From contig JACMOI010000162.1 of assembly GCA_014378105.1 (NCBI GenBank), forward strand, positions 1-33,896: a stretch of DNA of 33,896 nt, given 5' to 3'. The translations under genes and the position numbers were made by a program. Under the pieces are notes generated by a model. The model was not told the origin of the DNA. It saw only the letters and a program-made list of their open reading frames with translations, and ran no database searches. Positions 16,451 to 25,417 of the stretch are shown here, one piece after another. The stretch is from Pseudopedobacter sp. Lineage in GTDB: Bacteria; Bacteroidota; Bacteroidia; Sphingobacteriales; Sphingobacteriaceae. How positions within the stretch are numbered: position 1 is the first letter of the stretch; every line of letters starts with the position of its first letter.

Positions 16451-17710
16451 TTAAACAACTCCCATTCTGGTAGAGTCCAGTTTAATCAAGATAAAAAGTA
16501 AAATTGTAAAACTAACTAATGATGAACCCCCATAGCTTATAAAAGGCAATGGGATGCCAATTACTGGCATCAAACCAATGGTCATAGCAATATTAACAAA
16601 GAAATGGCAAAATATAATGCATGCCACTGCATAGCCATAAACCCTATTAAATGTAGATCGCTGCCTTTCTGCTAAAAAGATAATTCTCAATAATAGAAAA
16701 AGGTATAGTCCAACGACCACAACACTTCCAACGAATCCCCATTCTTCACCAATAGTACAGAAGATAAAATCGGTACTTTGTTCGGGTACAAAGTTGAATT
16801 TTGTTTGTGTGCCTTGTAGGTATCCTTTACCTGTAAGTCCTCCTGATCCAATTGCTATTTTAGATTGATTTACGTTGTATCCAGCTCCTCTAGGATCTTT
16901 TACAATTCCTAGTATCAAATCAATTCTAACTTTCTGGTGTGGTTTTAGAATGTTTTTATAAACAAAATCAACGCTAAATACAAATAAGGTAGAAAGTACA
17001 AAACCAATAACGAAAGAAACGACGATTTTTTGATTTTTTCTAAATGAGTAAATCAATAAAGACAGTAAAATTAGGAGCGCTACTATGACAAATAACTTTG
17101 AATACAATAAAGTAAATATGAATAAGATCACCATCATCAATCCCGCAATCAAGTAGTAAGTTGGAAGTCCTTCCCTGTAGAACACAAATATTAATGATGT
17201 AAATACTAATGCCGAACCTGCATCTGGCTGTAGAATAATTAAAAGTACAGGGAAACTTAATATGGCTAAAGTGGGGATTACAGTTTTTAAATCACTGATT
17301 TTTGAGTTCATCGTACTCAGCTGCCGAGCTAATAATAAACTGGTTGCCCATTTAGCAAACTCTGATGGTTGGAGCCTGAAACTGCCTATTGGAATCCAAG
17401 CCTGATTTCCGCCCACGTTTCTTCCCACAACTAAAACGGCCATTAAGAGTAAAATGGTTATTCCATAAAATACAGGAGAAAAAGTGTAAAAAAACTTAGA
17501 ATCTAATAATAAGATAACTATCCCAATAACAATTGCTGCAATAATAAATATCAATTGTTTACCCGAATTACTTGCTAACGTAAAGAGTGGCTGATCATCA
17601 TTATATACAGCCGCATTAATATTAAACCAACCAATGGCTAATAAACAAAGGAATAGAACGATAGTAAGCCAATCTACATTAAAGAAAAAGCTTCTATTCT
17701 GATTATTCAT
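16451..17710 (-). CDS. rodA: Rod shape-determining protein RodA (SEDS peptidoglycan polymerase)
   Basis: 419 residues and about ten membrane helices. It is a SEDS-family glycosyltransferase that polymerises lipid II strands for lateral wall growth, working with the PBP2 encoded just upstream. Diagnostic stretches are RNVGGNQAWIPIGSFRLQPSEFAK (key: QAWI, QPSEFAK), LQPDAGSALVF, VPEQSTDFIFCTIGEEWGF and the closing GIPLPFISYGGSSLV. Its start overlaps the end of mrdA by 8 bp, so translation is coupled. It is the last gene of the minus-strand shape operon. Confidence 0.96.
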   Translation of the reverse strand: MNNQNRSFFFNVDWLTIVLFLCLLAIGWFNINAAVYNDDQPLFTLASNSGKQLIFIIAAIVIGIVILLLDSKFFYTFSPVFYGITILLLMAVLVVGRNVGGNQAWIPIGSFRLQPSEFAKWATSLLLARQLSTMNSKISDLKTVIPTLAILSFPVLLIILQPDAGSALVFTSLIFVFYREGLPTYYLIAGLMMVILFIFTLLYSKLFVIVALLILLSLLIYSFRKNQKIVVSFVIGFVLSTLFVFSVDFVYKNILKPHQKVRIDLILGIVKDPRGAGYNVNQSKIAIGSGGLTGKGYLQGTQTKFNFVPEQSTDFIFCTIGEEWGFVGSVVVVGLYLFLLLRIIFLAERQRSTFNRVYGYAVACIIFCHFFVNIAMTIGLMPVIGIPLPFISYGGSSLVSFTILLFILIKLDSTRMGVV

Positions 17711-19628
17711 TTTCTTTAATTTTTGCTATTGATGCTGACACCAATAGGGCAGTTTTCTTATTGCTACTATCTTTTTTCACAACAGGTTTTACAATAGGTT
17801 TTTTAATTTCTGGTAATAAATTTGTTTTTAGTATTCTATCAATATAATATTGAGGTCTTGTAATCGAATCTCTTAAATATTCTTCTATCATTAAACTAGC
17901 AATAGGAGCGCTCCAAGTTGCTCCAAAACCAGCATTCTCTACTACAACTGCAATGGCAATTTTCGGATTGTTTCTTGGTGCAAAAGCTACAAATACCGAG
18001 TGATCTTTTCCGTGGGGATTTTGTACAGTTCCGGTTTTACCGCAAATTTCAATATCGCCAATTTTAGAAAAGTAGGCAGTTCCGTTAGGTGAGTTAACCA
18101 CATTACTCATTCCTTCAACTACTGGTTCAAAATATTTCTGATCAATTCCTGCATAATTTTTCTGCGTGTATTCTTTCTTGATTATTTTCTTTTCTCCAAT
18201 AGCTTTAATTAAATGAGGTTTATAAAAATATCCCCTATTGGCTACAATAGCCATTACATTTGCCATCTGTAACGGGGTGATTCCAAGTTCGCCTTGGCCA
18301 ATTGATAATGAAATATTAAAACTCGAAGTCCATTTATCATTATGAAAAATCTTGGTATAATAATCTGCAGTCGGAATTAAGCCGTCTCTTTCTGCTGGTA
18401 AATCTATTCCTAATTCAGTCCCTATACCAAATTTCATAACGGCATTACGCCATCTGGTGTAAGCATTAACAGGTCTCATCCCTGCTTGGTCAATCATTCT
18501 ATGGTAGGTATTTCCATAATAGGTGTTACAAGATTCTTCAATAGATTTTTCAAGATTAATGGTTCCGTGAACGTGGGTGCAACCCATAAATCCTCTTTTA
18601 CCATAACGGTATCCACCGGGGCAGTTAAAATAAGTATCCTCAGTTATCAATCCCATTTGTTGCGCAACTAGTGCATTTATTACTTTAAAGATGGAGCCTG
18701 GAGGATATTCAGCCTGAATCGGTCTGATGAACATAGGCTTATATGGATTCTCTAAAAACTTCATGTAGTTATTACCTCGTTGGCGGCCAACCATTAAATT
18801 AGGATCATAGCTTGGACTACTAATTGAAGCTAATATTTCGCCTGTAGCAGGTTCAATAGCAACCACACTACCAATCTTGTTTTTCATCAACTGTTCGCCA
18901 AATAGTTGAAGTTTTTTATCCAATGACGAGATTAGACGGTCTCCTGAAACTGCTGTGGTATCATATTTTCCATCAAAAAAGCTGCCTTGTTCGCGGTTGT
19001 GTACATCAACCATAATGTTTCTGACTCCCCGCTGCCCTCGCAATAAATTTTCATAAGATTTCTCTATTCCGGTTTTACCGATATAGTCGCCCTGAGAATA
19101 AAAGCCGTCATATTTCTCTATTTCTCTATCGTTAACCTCACCTATATAGCCTAAAAATTGAGCAGCACAAGAATCAGGATAATACCTTACAGATCTGTTT
19201 TGAACAAAAAAACCTGGATACTCAAACAATTTTTCTTGAAACGCAGCATAAGTAGTTGCTGATAATTGCTTTTGGAAAAGAGATGCTTTATAAACGGAGT
19301 AGTTTCTAGCCTTTTTAAAGGCCTTGTCAAAATTCTCTTTTGTCATATTAATCAGACTACAGAATTCTAAAGTATCCATTTTTGATACTTGGCCAGGAAT
19401 CACCATTAGATCATAAACAGGCTCGTTTTGAACCAATACTTTTTCATGACGATCTAAGATAATTCCTCTTGCTGGATAAATAATCAGTTTACGTAATACG
19501 TTGTTATCGGCAGAAAGCTTATATCGGTCGTCAATCACTTGGATATAAAATAATTTACCCAGCAAAATCAACGCTACTAAAATGAAAATCCCCTGAATAA
19601 TATATCTGCGTTTAAAAAAACTATTCAT
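17703..19628 (-). CDS. mrdA: Penicillin-binding protein 2 (elongasome transpeptidase)
   Basis: 641 residues. One N-terminal membrane helix (about 8-27) anchors a periplasmic protein. The PBP dimerisation/pedestal region includes RGIILDRHEKVLVQNEP and YIGKTGIEKSYENLLRG. The transpeptidase domain follows, with active Ser312 in PGSIFKVINAL (SxxK), the SCN motif in EESCNTYYG (SxN) and CGKTGTVQNPHG (KTG). It crosslinks peptidoglycan made by RodA and is a beta-lactam target. A Lys/Pro-rich tail of about 40 residues follows the domain. It overlaps mreD by 4 bp and rodA by 8 bp. Confidence 0.96.
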   Translation of the reverse strand: MNSFFKRRYIIQGIFILVALILLGKLFYIQVIDDRYKLSADNNVLRKLIIYPARGIILDRHEKVLVQNEPVYDLMVIPGQVSKMDTLEFCSLINMTKENFDKAFKKARNYSVYKASLFQKQLSATTYAAFQEKLFEYPGFFVQNRSVRYYPDSCAAQFLGYIGEVNDREIEKYDGFYSQGDYIGKTGIEKSYENLLRGQRGVRNIMVDVHNREQGSFFDGKYDTTAVSGDRLISSLDKKLQLFGEQLMKNKIGSVVAIEPATGEILASISSPSYDPNLMVGRQRGNNYMKFLENPYKPMFIRPIQAEYPPGSIFKVINALVAQQMGLITEDTYFNCPGGYRYGKRGFMGCTHVHGTINLEKSIEESCNTYYGNTYHRMIDQAGMRPVNAYTRWRNAVMKFGIGTELGIDLPAERDGLIPTADYYTKIFHNDKWTSSFNISLSIGQGELGITPLQMANVMAIVANRGYFYKPHLIKAIGEKKIIKKEYTQKNYAGIDQKYFEPVVEGMSNVVNSPNGTAYFSKIGDIEICGKTGTVQNPHGKDHSVFVAFAPRNNPKIAIAVVVENAGFGATWSAPIASLMIEEYLRDSITRPQYYIDRILKTNLLPEIKKPIVKPVVKKDSSNKKTALLVSASIAKIKENE

Positions 19629-20140
19629 TTACGTTGTTTCTTTCTGAAAAATAGAATTTCTGAGATGAAAATTAAAGTTAATGTAAATAATGAACTTAAA
19701 ATTACCCTGCTTAGTGTGGATGAAATTTCTGAAAATCTAAAAACCTCTAGATTGAGCAAGAAGAAGTGATGAAACAATGAGAGAATTAACGCATAAAAGA
19801 AAAACCATCTGAAACCCATAATACCTAAGGAGGGTTCTGGATCGCTATCATAATTGTCTTTTTGTACTGTAACACTAATAAATACAACTCTTACAAAAGC
19901 TAAAATAGTACATGCTGCAGCATGCAGCCCAAAAGTATCATTAAACAAATCAATAGTAAATCCCATTAAAAAAGCCAAAAAAAATAGTAACCAGTTTGGT
20001 GTTTCAAAAGGAAGTAAAAGAATAAATAGAATATAGAGATAAGGCATGTTTAACCCATAAAAAACAATGTTCTTTAAAAGAAAGACTTGTATAGCAGCCA
20101 GGATGATGAACCTTAATATATTGATGACAATTTTACTCAT
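19625..20140 (-). CDS. mreD: Rod shape-determining protein MreD
   Basis: 171 residues, almost wholly hydrophobic, with about five membrane helices. Identification rests on the membrane pattern (FLKNIVFYGLNMPYLYILF, GFTIDLFNDTFGLHAAACT) and on its position between mreC and mrdA. MreD is an inner-membrane partner of MreC and the RodA-PBP2 synthase. The stretch GFTIDLFNDTFGLHA is the conserved MreD core. It overlaps mreC by 8 bp and mrdA by 4 bp. Confidence 0.9.
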   Translation of the reverse strand: MSKIVINILRFIILAAIQVFLLKNIVFYGLNMPYLYILFILLLPFETPNWLLFFLAFLMGFTIDLFNDTFGLHAAACTILAFVRVVFISVTVQKDNYDSDPEPSLGIMGFRWFFFYALILSLFHHFFLLNLEVFRFSEISSTLSRVILSSLFTLTLIFISEILFFRKKQRK

Positions 20141-20972
20141 TTACACTTTCCTTATTTTGAAGCTCTAAATTTTCCTGCTCTTTTTGGAAATTATTTTTAA
20201 TCACGTAGACATACTGTAAAGCATAAAAGTTAGTTGCCAATTTTACTGAAATGTCTAAAAAGCTTCCGCCTCCTTTTACGCCTGATTTTAAGACTTTCCC
20301 AATCAAAATACCTTTTGGAAAAATCACACCATATCCAGAGGTTACTACCCGAGCATTTTTTTTCAGATTGAGCTGGTTGGGTATATCCGTAAGTGTCACA
20401 ATATTGGGGTCGTCGCCATCCCATATTAATGGTCCAAAATAAGGTGTGCCTTCTATAGATGAAGTAATTTTGGTATCCTCATGCAAAATTGACTGGATGG
20501 AGGAGAAGTTTTCTGATACGTTCCAAACTATCCCCACAACACCGTTTGGTCCAATGACACCCATTCCTTTTTTTATTCCTTGTTTAGCGCCACGGTTAAT
20601 AGTGATGTAATTATTTCTGGAGGTAATAGATTTATTGACCACCTCAGCAACGATATACTCGTATTGTATTCTGTTAATAGTGTCATTAACCTTTTTGATG
20701 ACTAAACTATCATCAAAAAAAGATGACTTGAGTTGATTGTGTAAAGCAAGGTTTTCTTGGGCAAGGCTGTCATTTACAATGCTCAAACGGAGGTATTTAT
20801 TAATATCGTTTACTTTGCTATAAATGGAGCCTATAATTTGATTGGAAGTATTAAAAGTGCTTGCCCTTTGAAAATCATTATTCTTAATTAACATGATTAA
20901 TGAGATAGAAAAATAAATGATTAAGAGGAAGAATGCATTAAACCGACTAATGAATCTCCAAAGATTGATCAT
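20133..20972 (-). CDS. mreC: Rod shape-determining protein MreC
   Basis: 279 residues. One membrane helix (about 11-29) is followed by a coiled coil (about 65-100, DSLAQENLALHNQLKSS) and the paired periplasmic beta-barrel domains. Typical segments are AEVVNKSITSRNNYITINRG, KKGMGVIGPNGVVGIVWNVS and LIWDGDDPNIVTLTDIP. MreC links the MreB cytoskeleton to PBP2 and RodA. It is the first gene of the operon here. mreB, which usually precedes it, is absent; the upstream gene is an antiporter on the same strand, 214 bp away. Confidence 0.93.
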   Translation of the reverse strand: MINLWRFISRFNAFFLLIIYFSISLIMLIKNNDFQRASTFNTSNQIIGSIYSKVNDINKYLRLSIVNDSLAQENLALHNQLKSSFFDDSLVIKKVNDTINRIQYEYIVAEVVNKSITSRNNYITINRGAKQGIKKGMGVIGPNGVVGIVWNVSENFSSIQSILHEDTKITSSIEGTPYFGPLIWDGDDPNIVTLTDIPNQLNLKKNARVVTSGYGVIFPKGILIGKVLKSGVKGGGSFLDISVKLATNFYALQYVYVIKNNFQKEQENLELQNKESVNE

Positions 20973-21186
20973 AGAATTTGATTATTTATTTGGAAAAAAT
21001 CACTTTAATTTCAATTATTCTTATTGCAAAAAAAGAACTGACTTTATGTTTTTGCTGGAAATTTATAGTATTCAATTTCATGTAAAGAATATCTTTTTTA
21101 AAGCCGGATTAAAAATATTTTAACTGTCTTTAAAGATATGTAAAATAGCTTACAATAGAAAAGCACTCAAAACCAATCATTATAAT

Positions 21187-22368
21187 TTAAGCATTAACTT
21201 CTTCTTTTTTTGCACCTAAAAGCCCAAAACTCATGATCAAACTTGTTGAAAGGATGATTAAAAATAAAAGGCCAGTTTCTACACCATTTATTCTTAGATC
21301 TTTAGGTAAATTGTAAAATAATAAAATACTAATCAATCCGCGAGGAGTAATATATACCAAAGGATTTAAAGGCGATTTAGCAATAAATTTCAAGTATAAT
21401 AACCTAATTAAGTAGGTGATAGAAAGTATAATTAATCCGTATTGTATCAAGGTAATATCTTTAAATTGATCTATCATAATAGTGAAACCGAAGATGACGA
21501 AGAAAAATGTTCTAATGATAAATGCACTCTCTGCCGATAGTTGATGAAGTTGAACTAGGTCTTTAGATAGGTTAGGATAGATGAAATATTTTCTAAAAAA
21601 AGGAATTCTAATTTCATCCGCATTATTTAAAAACAATCCAAAAGCTAACACAATAATCAATGCCGAAAGGTGGAAACTTTGTCCAATTGCATATACCAAA
21701 ACTAAAATCGAAATGATGAGGAAGAATTTTATATTATGGTTTATTCGTCCGATTAGATACAACAACAGTAGGCAAGATATGGTAGCAAACAATATAATGA
21801 GTATAAGCTCGATTCCTAAGTTAGTAAATGCTAAAAAGTTGTAGCTATCATTACTAATGGCAAAATTGAACAGAATGATGCCGGCTACATCGGAGAAAGA
21901 AGATTCGTAAATCACAAACTCTCTTTGTTCTCTTTTTATCCTCTTTACTGATGGAATAGCTATTGCCGAACTGATGATGCTAAATGGAATAGCATTGATA
22001 AAACATAGGTGATAAGAATAGGCTGTCAATTCGTGAAGTAAAAGCGTAATTGCACCAGTGGTGACTAACAAAATCACGAAGGCTGAGAAGAAAGTCTTTT
22101 TGATAAGTTTGTTTTTATCCTTATCATATTTAAGATCTAAAGCTCCTTCAAAAACAATCAAGATTAAACCCATAGTACCTAGTGTAGGTAGAATCTTTAA
22201 GAAATCAAAAGTCTCGAAATTGAAATAAGTTACAATCTGTTTAAGTCCAATTCCTAAAAATAATAACAGCAAAACCGAAGGCACTTTGGTGTGCTTGGCA
22301 ATCATATCAAACAAGTAAGAAAAAATTACCAGTCCACTCAATAAAATTAAAATGCTGTAGGTAGTCAT
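21187..22368 (-). CDS. Monovalent cation:proton antiporter (CPA family)
   Basis: 393 residues and about 12 membrane helices with little soluble sequence, so no regulatory RCK/TrkA domain is fused. The core contains FSIISSAIAIPSVKRIKRE and YESSFSDVAGIILFNFAI. The ES....D pattern resembles the ES..ND motif of NhaP/CPA1 exchangers rather than NhaA. It should exchange Na+ or K+ for H+ across the inner membrane; the ion cannot be told. A conserved arginine near the end (ITPRGLISILLFYNLP) matches the family. It is transcribed alone or ahead of the mre operon. Confidence 0.88.
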   Translation of the reverse strand: MTTYSILILLSGLVIFSYLFDMIAKHTKVPSVLLLLFLGIGLKQIVTYFNFETFDFLKILPTLGTMGLILIVFEGALDLKYDKDKNKLIKKTFFSAFVILLVTTGAITLLLHELTAYSYHLCFINAIPFSIISSAIAIPSVKRIKREQREFVIYESSFSDVAGIILFNFAISNDSYNFLAFTNLGIELILIILFATISCLLLLYLIGRINHNIKFFLIISILVLVYAIGQSFHLSALIIVLAFGLFLNNADEIRIPFFRKYFIYPNLSKDLVQLHQLSAESAFIIRTFFFVIFGFTIMIDQFKDITLIQYGLIILSITYLIRLLYLKFIAKSPLNPLVYITPRGLISILLFYNLPKDLRINGVETGLLFLIILSTSLIMSFGLLGAKKEEVNA

Positions 22369-22697
22369 AAATTTAGCTATCGCAAAAAGCTAAAGATAAT
22401 TGATTTTTATAATTCTTAAGGTCTAATTTATAGAAGTTTCGACTTGATAAAAAGAGCGGTTCTGCACCTCCATAATTAGTAATTAATAATTTTTCGTATT
22501 TTTGCATTCTTCAAAGCTTTAATATGAGATCTTATTTAAGCGCTTACCTTTTTTAAAATCAATCGATTTATTTTTTTTAAAGTTTTATCTTTCATAAGAT
22601 CATGAGTTTATTAAAATTATTGAGGTAAAAAGAATGGGCTTAAGCCAAACTAATTTAAGTTTAAGCTGTCATAAATTAAAGTAGTCATCGAAAATTA
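22369..22697. other. Intergenic region between divergent antiporter and GNAT operon
   Basis: 329 bp with no sizeable gene. It holds a -7 box at 22497-22504, a 10-codon open frame at 22524-22556 (MRSYLSAYLF), a 5-bp hairpin with a following T-run (22556-22578), an 8-bp inverted repeat GATCTTAT/ATAAGATC (22528-22535 with 22594-22601), and a perfect palindrome GGCTTAAGCC at 22637-22646. Together these could form an attenuator, described in the findings. Confidence 0.4.
22497..22504 (+). promoter_or_regulatory. Bacteroidota -7 box ahead of the GNAT-racemase operon
   Basis: TATTTTTG followed by C matches TAnnTTTG(C). No clear -33 TTTG is present at the expected distance. If used, it gives a leader of about 185 nt before the GNAT start. 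Confidence 0.45.
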
Positions 22698-23141
22698 ATG
22701 ACATTTATGGAATTTATAATAATAGACCAAGCTAGCGGAGAAAGTGAAAAATTCACAAATGATGTAATTGCTTCTTTTTTAGAAGTGCATTTGGATAGGT
22801 TTGGAGATAAAAAGGAAGATATTTTAAAATGTCTTGCTTATGTTTTTAATCCTGATAGAGGAGGCTTTATTACTTTAGGAATAGAAAATGAGGATATAGT
22901 GGGTGCAGTAATCATCAATGAAACAGGGATGGATGGCTTTATTCCTGAGAATATTTTAGTTTATATTGCTGTTCATGAAAATCAAAGAGGGAAAGGTATG
23001 GGGAGTCAGTTGATGAACAAAGCTATTGGCCATGCTAAAGGAAATATTGCCTTGCATGTAGAGCCTGATAATCCCGCCAAGAAATTATATGAGCGTTTAG
23101 GATTTACCAATAAATACCTAGAAATGCGTTTACAGAGATGA
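22698..23141 (+). CDS. GNAT-family N-acetyltransferase
   Basis: 147 residues. It uses acetyl-CoA to acetylate an amine; the acceptor is unknown. The acetyl-CoA pyrophosphate loop is visible as VHENQRGKGMGSQLM (R/Q-x-x-G-x-G type), preceded by strand NILVYIAVHENQ and followed by ALHVEPDNPAKKLYERLGFTN, the typical motif B region. ATG codons at 22698 and 22707 are both possible starts. Its stop overlaps the M20 gene start (ATGA, 4 bp), so it is the first gene of a tightly coupled operon with an amidohydrolase and two racemases. Confidence 0.9.
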   Translation: MTFMEFIIIDQASGESEKFTNDVIASFLEVHLDRFGDKKEDILKCLAYVFNPDRGGFITLGIENEDIVGAVIINETGMDGFIPENILVYIAVHENQRGKGMGSQLMNKAIGHAKGNIALHVEPDNPAKKLYERLGFTNKYLEMRLQR

Positions 23142-24274
23142 TAAACGAATTAGTCCAAATACGACAATACATTCATCAACATCCAGAAATTTCCGGAAAA
23201 GAGCTGGAAACATCTAAATTTTTGATCGGAAAGATTAAAACTTTTAAGCCTAGTCAGTTGATTGAAAATATAGGTGGAAGTGGTTTTTTAGTTGTTTTTG
23301 ATTCAGGAGAATATGGTCCTTCTTTATTATTCAGGACAGAGCTGGATGGTTTGCCTATTCAAGAAACTTCTGAACTTTCTTATCAATCGGCTTTAAAAGG
23401 TAATGGTCATCAGTGTGGACACGATGGACACATGACGATTTTAACAGGTTTAGCTCAAGAGATTTCGAAAAATCCACTGACAAAAGGAAAGGTGAGTTTG
23501 CTTTTTCAACCAGCTGAAGAAACCGGAGAAGGAGCAGAGGCGGTGCTCAATGATTCTAAATTTAACCAGTTATATTTCGACGAAGTTTTTGCGCTGCATA
23601 ACCTTCCTGGTGAAGAATTTGGAAGTATTGTTGTTAAAAATCAAGCTTTTACAGCAGCTGTTAAAAGTATCATCATCAAACTGAAAGGTAAAACAGCTCA
23701 CGCAGCAGAACCAGAAAATGGGATTAATCCTGCCTTAGCCGTAGCCGATATTTTACAAAAAGCTAACGAATTGAATCATAATCAGTCAAAAACGGACAAT
23801 TTTGGACTAATTACCCCAATTCATGTCAATATTGGAGAAAAGGCTTATGGCGTTTCGGCTGGTGATGCCGAGATCCATTTTACCTATCGTTGCTGTACAA
23901 ATCAACAATTAAAAGGGCTGGAAAATCAGTTGATTACAACTGTTAAGAATATTGCACTTAAATATCAGCTAGTGCTGGAGTACGAGTTTTTACAATCTTT
24001 TTATGCAAACGAAAACGATAAACAAAGTGTAGATGTAGTGAGAAAATCAGCTCAAAGCCTTAATTTAAAACTAATAGAGAAAGAATTTCCATTTAAATGG
24101 GGGGAAGATTTCGGCTATTTTACTCAAAAATTTAAAGGTTGTTTGTTTGGCTTAGGTTCGGGATTAAATCAACCAGCTTTACATCATCCTGATTATGATT
24201 TTCCTGACGAATTAATCCCTTATGGAGTTAAAATTTTTAAGGAAATCGTCCAACAAAGATTAAATCATGTTTGA
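23138..24274 (+). CDS. M20-family amidohydrolase (hippurate hydrolase/N-acyl amino acid deacylase type)
   Basis: 378 residues. A cytosolic di-metal hydrolase of the M20D type that removes acyl groups from amino acids. Metal-site motifs are GHQCGHDGHM (Cys/His ligands), EETGEGAEAV (catalytic and bridging Glu), the HNLP His, and the C-terminal HHPDYDFPDE His. The dimerisation (lid) domain lies at about 180-290 and includes KGKTAHAAEPENGINPA. No signal peptide. It overlaps the GNAT gene by 4 bp and the racemase by 8 bp. Deacylation next to an acetyltransferase suggests acetyl-amino-acid turnover, an inference only. Confidence 0.9.
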   Translation: MINELVQIRQYIHQHPEISGKELETSKFLIGKIKTFKPSQLIENIGGSGFLVVFDSGEYGPSLLFRTELDGLPIQETSELSYQSALKGNGHQCGHDGHMTILTGLAQEISKNPLTKGKVSLLFQPAEETGEGAEAVLNDSKFNQLYFDEVFALHNLPGEEFGSIVVKNQAFTAAVKSIIIKLKGKTAHAAEPENGINPALAVADILQKANELNHNQSKTDNFGLITPIHVNIGEKAYGVSAGDAEIHFTYRCCTNQQLKGLENQLITTVKNIALKYQLVLEYEFLQSFYANENDKQSVDVVRKSAQSLNLKLIEKEFPFKWGEDFGYFTQKFKGCLFGLGSGLNQPALHHPDYDFPDELIPYGVKIFKEIVQQRLNHV

Positions 24275-25415
24275 AACTTCTAGTATAGAAATTAATCAAG
24301 AGGCGTATAAAAACAACATTGAATTTATTAAAAATCAATGTGGACCTGGCGTTCGCTTTTGCAGTGTTGTGAAGGGGAATGCTTATGGTCACGGGATCTT
24401 AACATTTGTAAAAATGGCAATAGATGTTGGTGTTGATTATTTTGCGGTATATTCTACTGATGAAGCCTACCGAATTAGATCGCAAATTTCTGATCAGGTG
24501 GATGTAATGATTATGGGTAATACCGATAATCAAGCTTTGCAATGGTCAATTGAAAACGGAATAGAAATCTTCGTGTTCGATTTAGAAAGGTTAAGACAGG
24601 CTATTGATTTTGCTAAATCATCTAATAAAAAAGCTAAAATTCATATCGAGGTAGAAACAGGTATGAACAGAACAGGCTTTTTATTAGAACAGCTGCAAGA
24701 AGTGTTTAAATTTATTAAAGAAAACGATAAACATATTGATCTAATTGGCTTTTGTACCCATTACGCCGGAGCAGAAAGTTTGGTGAACGATTTTAGAGTT
24801 CAACAGCAAATTCAACATTTTGAAGAAGCTAAAATAATGCTTGCAAATGCGGACATTAAGGCTAAATATATACATAGCGCTTGTTCAGCTGCGATGATAA
24901 ATTATCCTGAAACCGTTGGTAATTTAGTAAGGATAGGTATTATGCAATATGGTTTTTGGCCAAACGAAGAAACCCTAGTCCGCTTTAATGGTCATAGTCG
25001 AGAAACGGATCAGACTTTGAAACGTTTAATCAGTTGGAAAAGCCAGATAATGGCGGTTAAAAAAGTAATGAAAGGCGAATTCGTAGGGTATAATACCAGT
25101 TATCAGGCTTATGCCGATATAACTATAGGCGTTATACCAGTTGGTTACGCGTTTGGCTATAGCCGAAGCTTAAGTAATAGCGGCAAGGTTTTGATTAGAG
25201 GGGTAGAAGCACCTATTTGCGGAATCGTAAATATGAATGCTCTATGTGTAGACATCACTCATTTGCCTGAAGTGGCGAAAGGTGATGAAGTCGTTTTGAT
25301 AGGAAATCAAGGAGATAGTACAATTACTGTGGCTTCATTTGGGGAGATGAGCAATCAATTAAATTACGAATTATTAACTCGTCTACCACATGATATACCA
25401 AGAAAAACAATTTGA
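24267..25415 (+). CDS. alr: Alanine racemase family (PLP, fold III)
   Basis: 382 residues, full length. The PLP lysine is Lys36 in VVKGNAYGHG. ETGMNRTGF, HSACSAAMINYPE and the phosphate/pyridine-side Arg in VRIGIMQYGFWP are also present. The opposite-face base region reads VGYNTSYQA, where most Alr proteins have a VGYG-like sequence, and the MD motif of typical Alr (CMDMTMVD) reads NMNALCVD. It is therefore a divergent member whose preferred amino acid may not be alanine. The C-terminal beta domain is intact (GDEVVLIGNQ). It overlaps the upstream M20 gene by 8 bp. Confidence 0.85.
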   Translation: MFETSSIEINQEAYKNNIEFIKNQCGPGVRFCSVVKGNAYGHGILTFVKMAIDVGVDYFAVYSTDEAYRIRSQISDQVDVMIMGNTDNQALQWSIENGIEIFVFDLERLRQAIDFAKSSNKKAKIHIEVETGMNRTGFLLEQLQEVFKFIKENDKHIDLIGFCTHYAGAESLVNDFRVQQQIQHFEEAKIMLANADIKAKYIHSACSAAMINYPETVGNLVRIGIMQYGFWPNEETLVRFNGHSRETDQTLKRLISWKSQIMAVKKVMKGEFVGYNTSYQAYADITIGVIPVGYAFGYSRSLSNSGKVLIRGVEAPICGIVNMNALCVDITHLPEVAKGDEVVLIGNQGDSTITVASFGEMSNQLNYELLTRLPHDIPRKTI

Positions 25416-25417
25416 TA

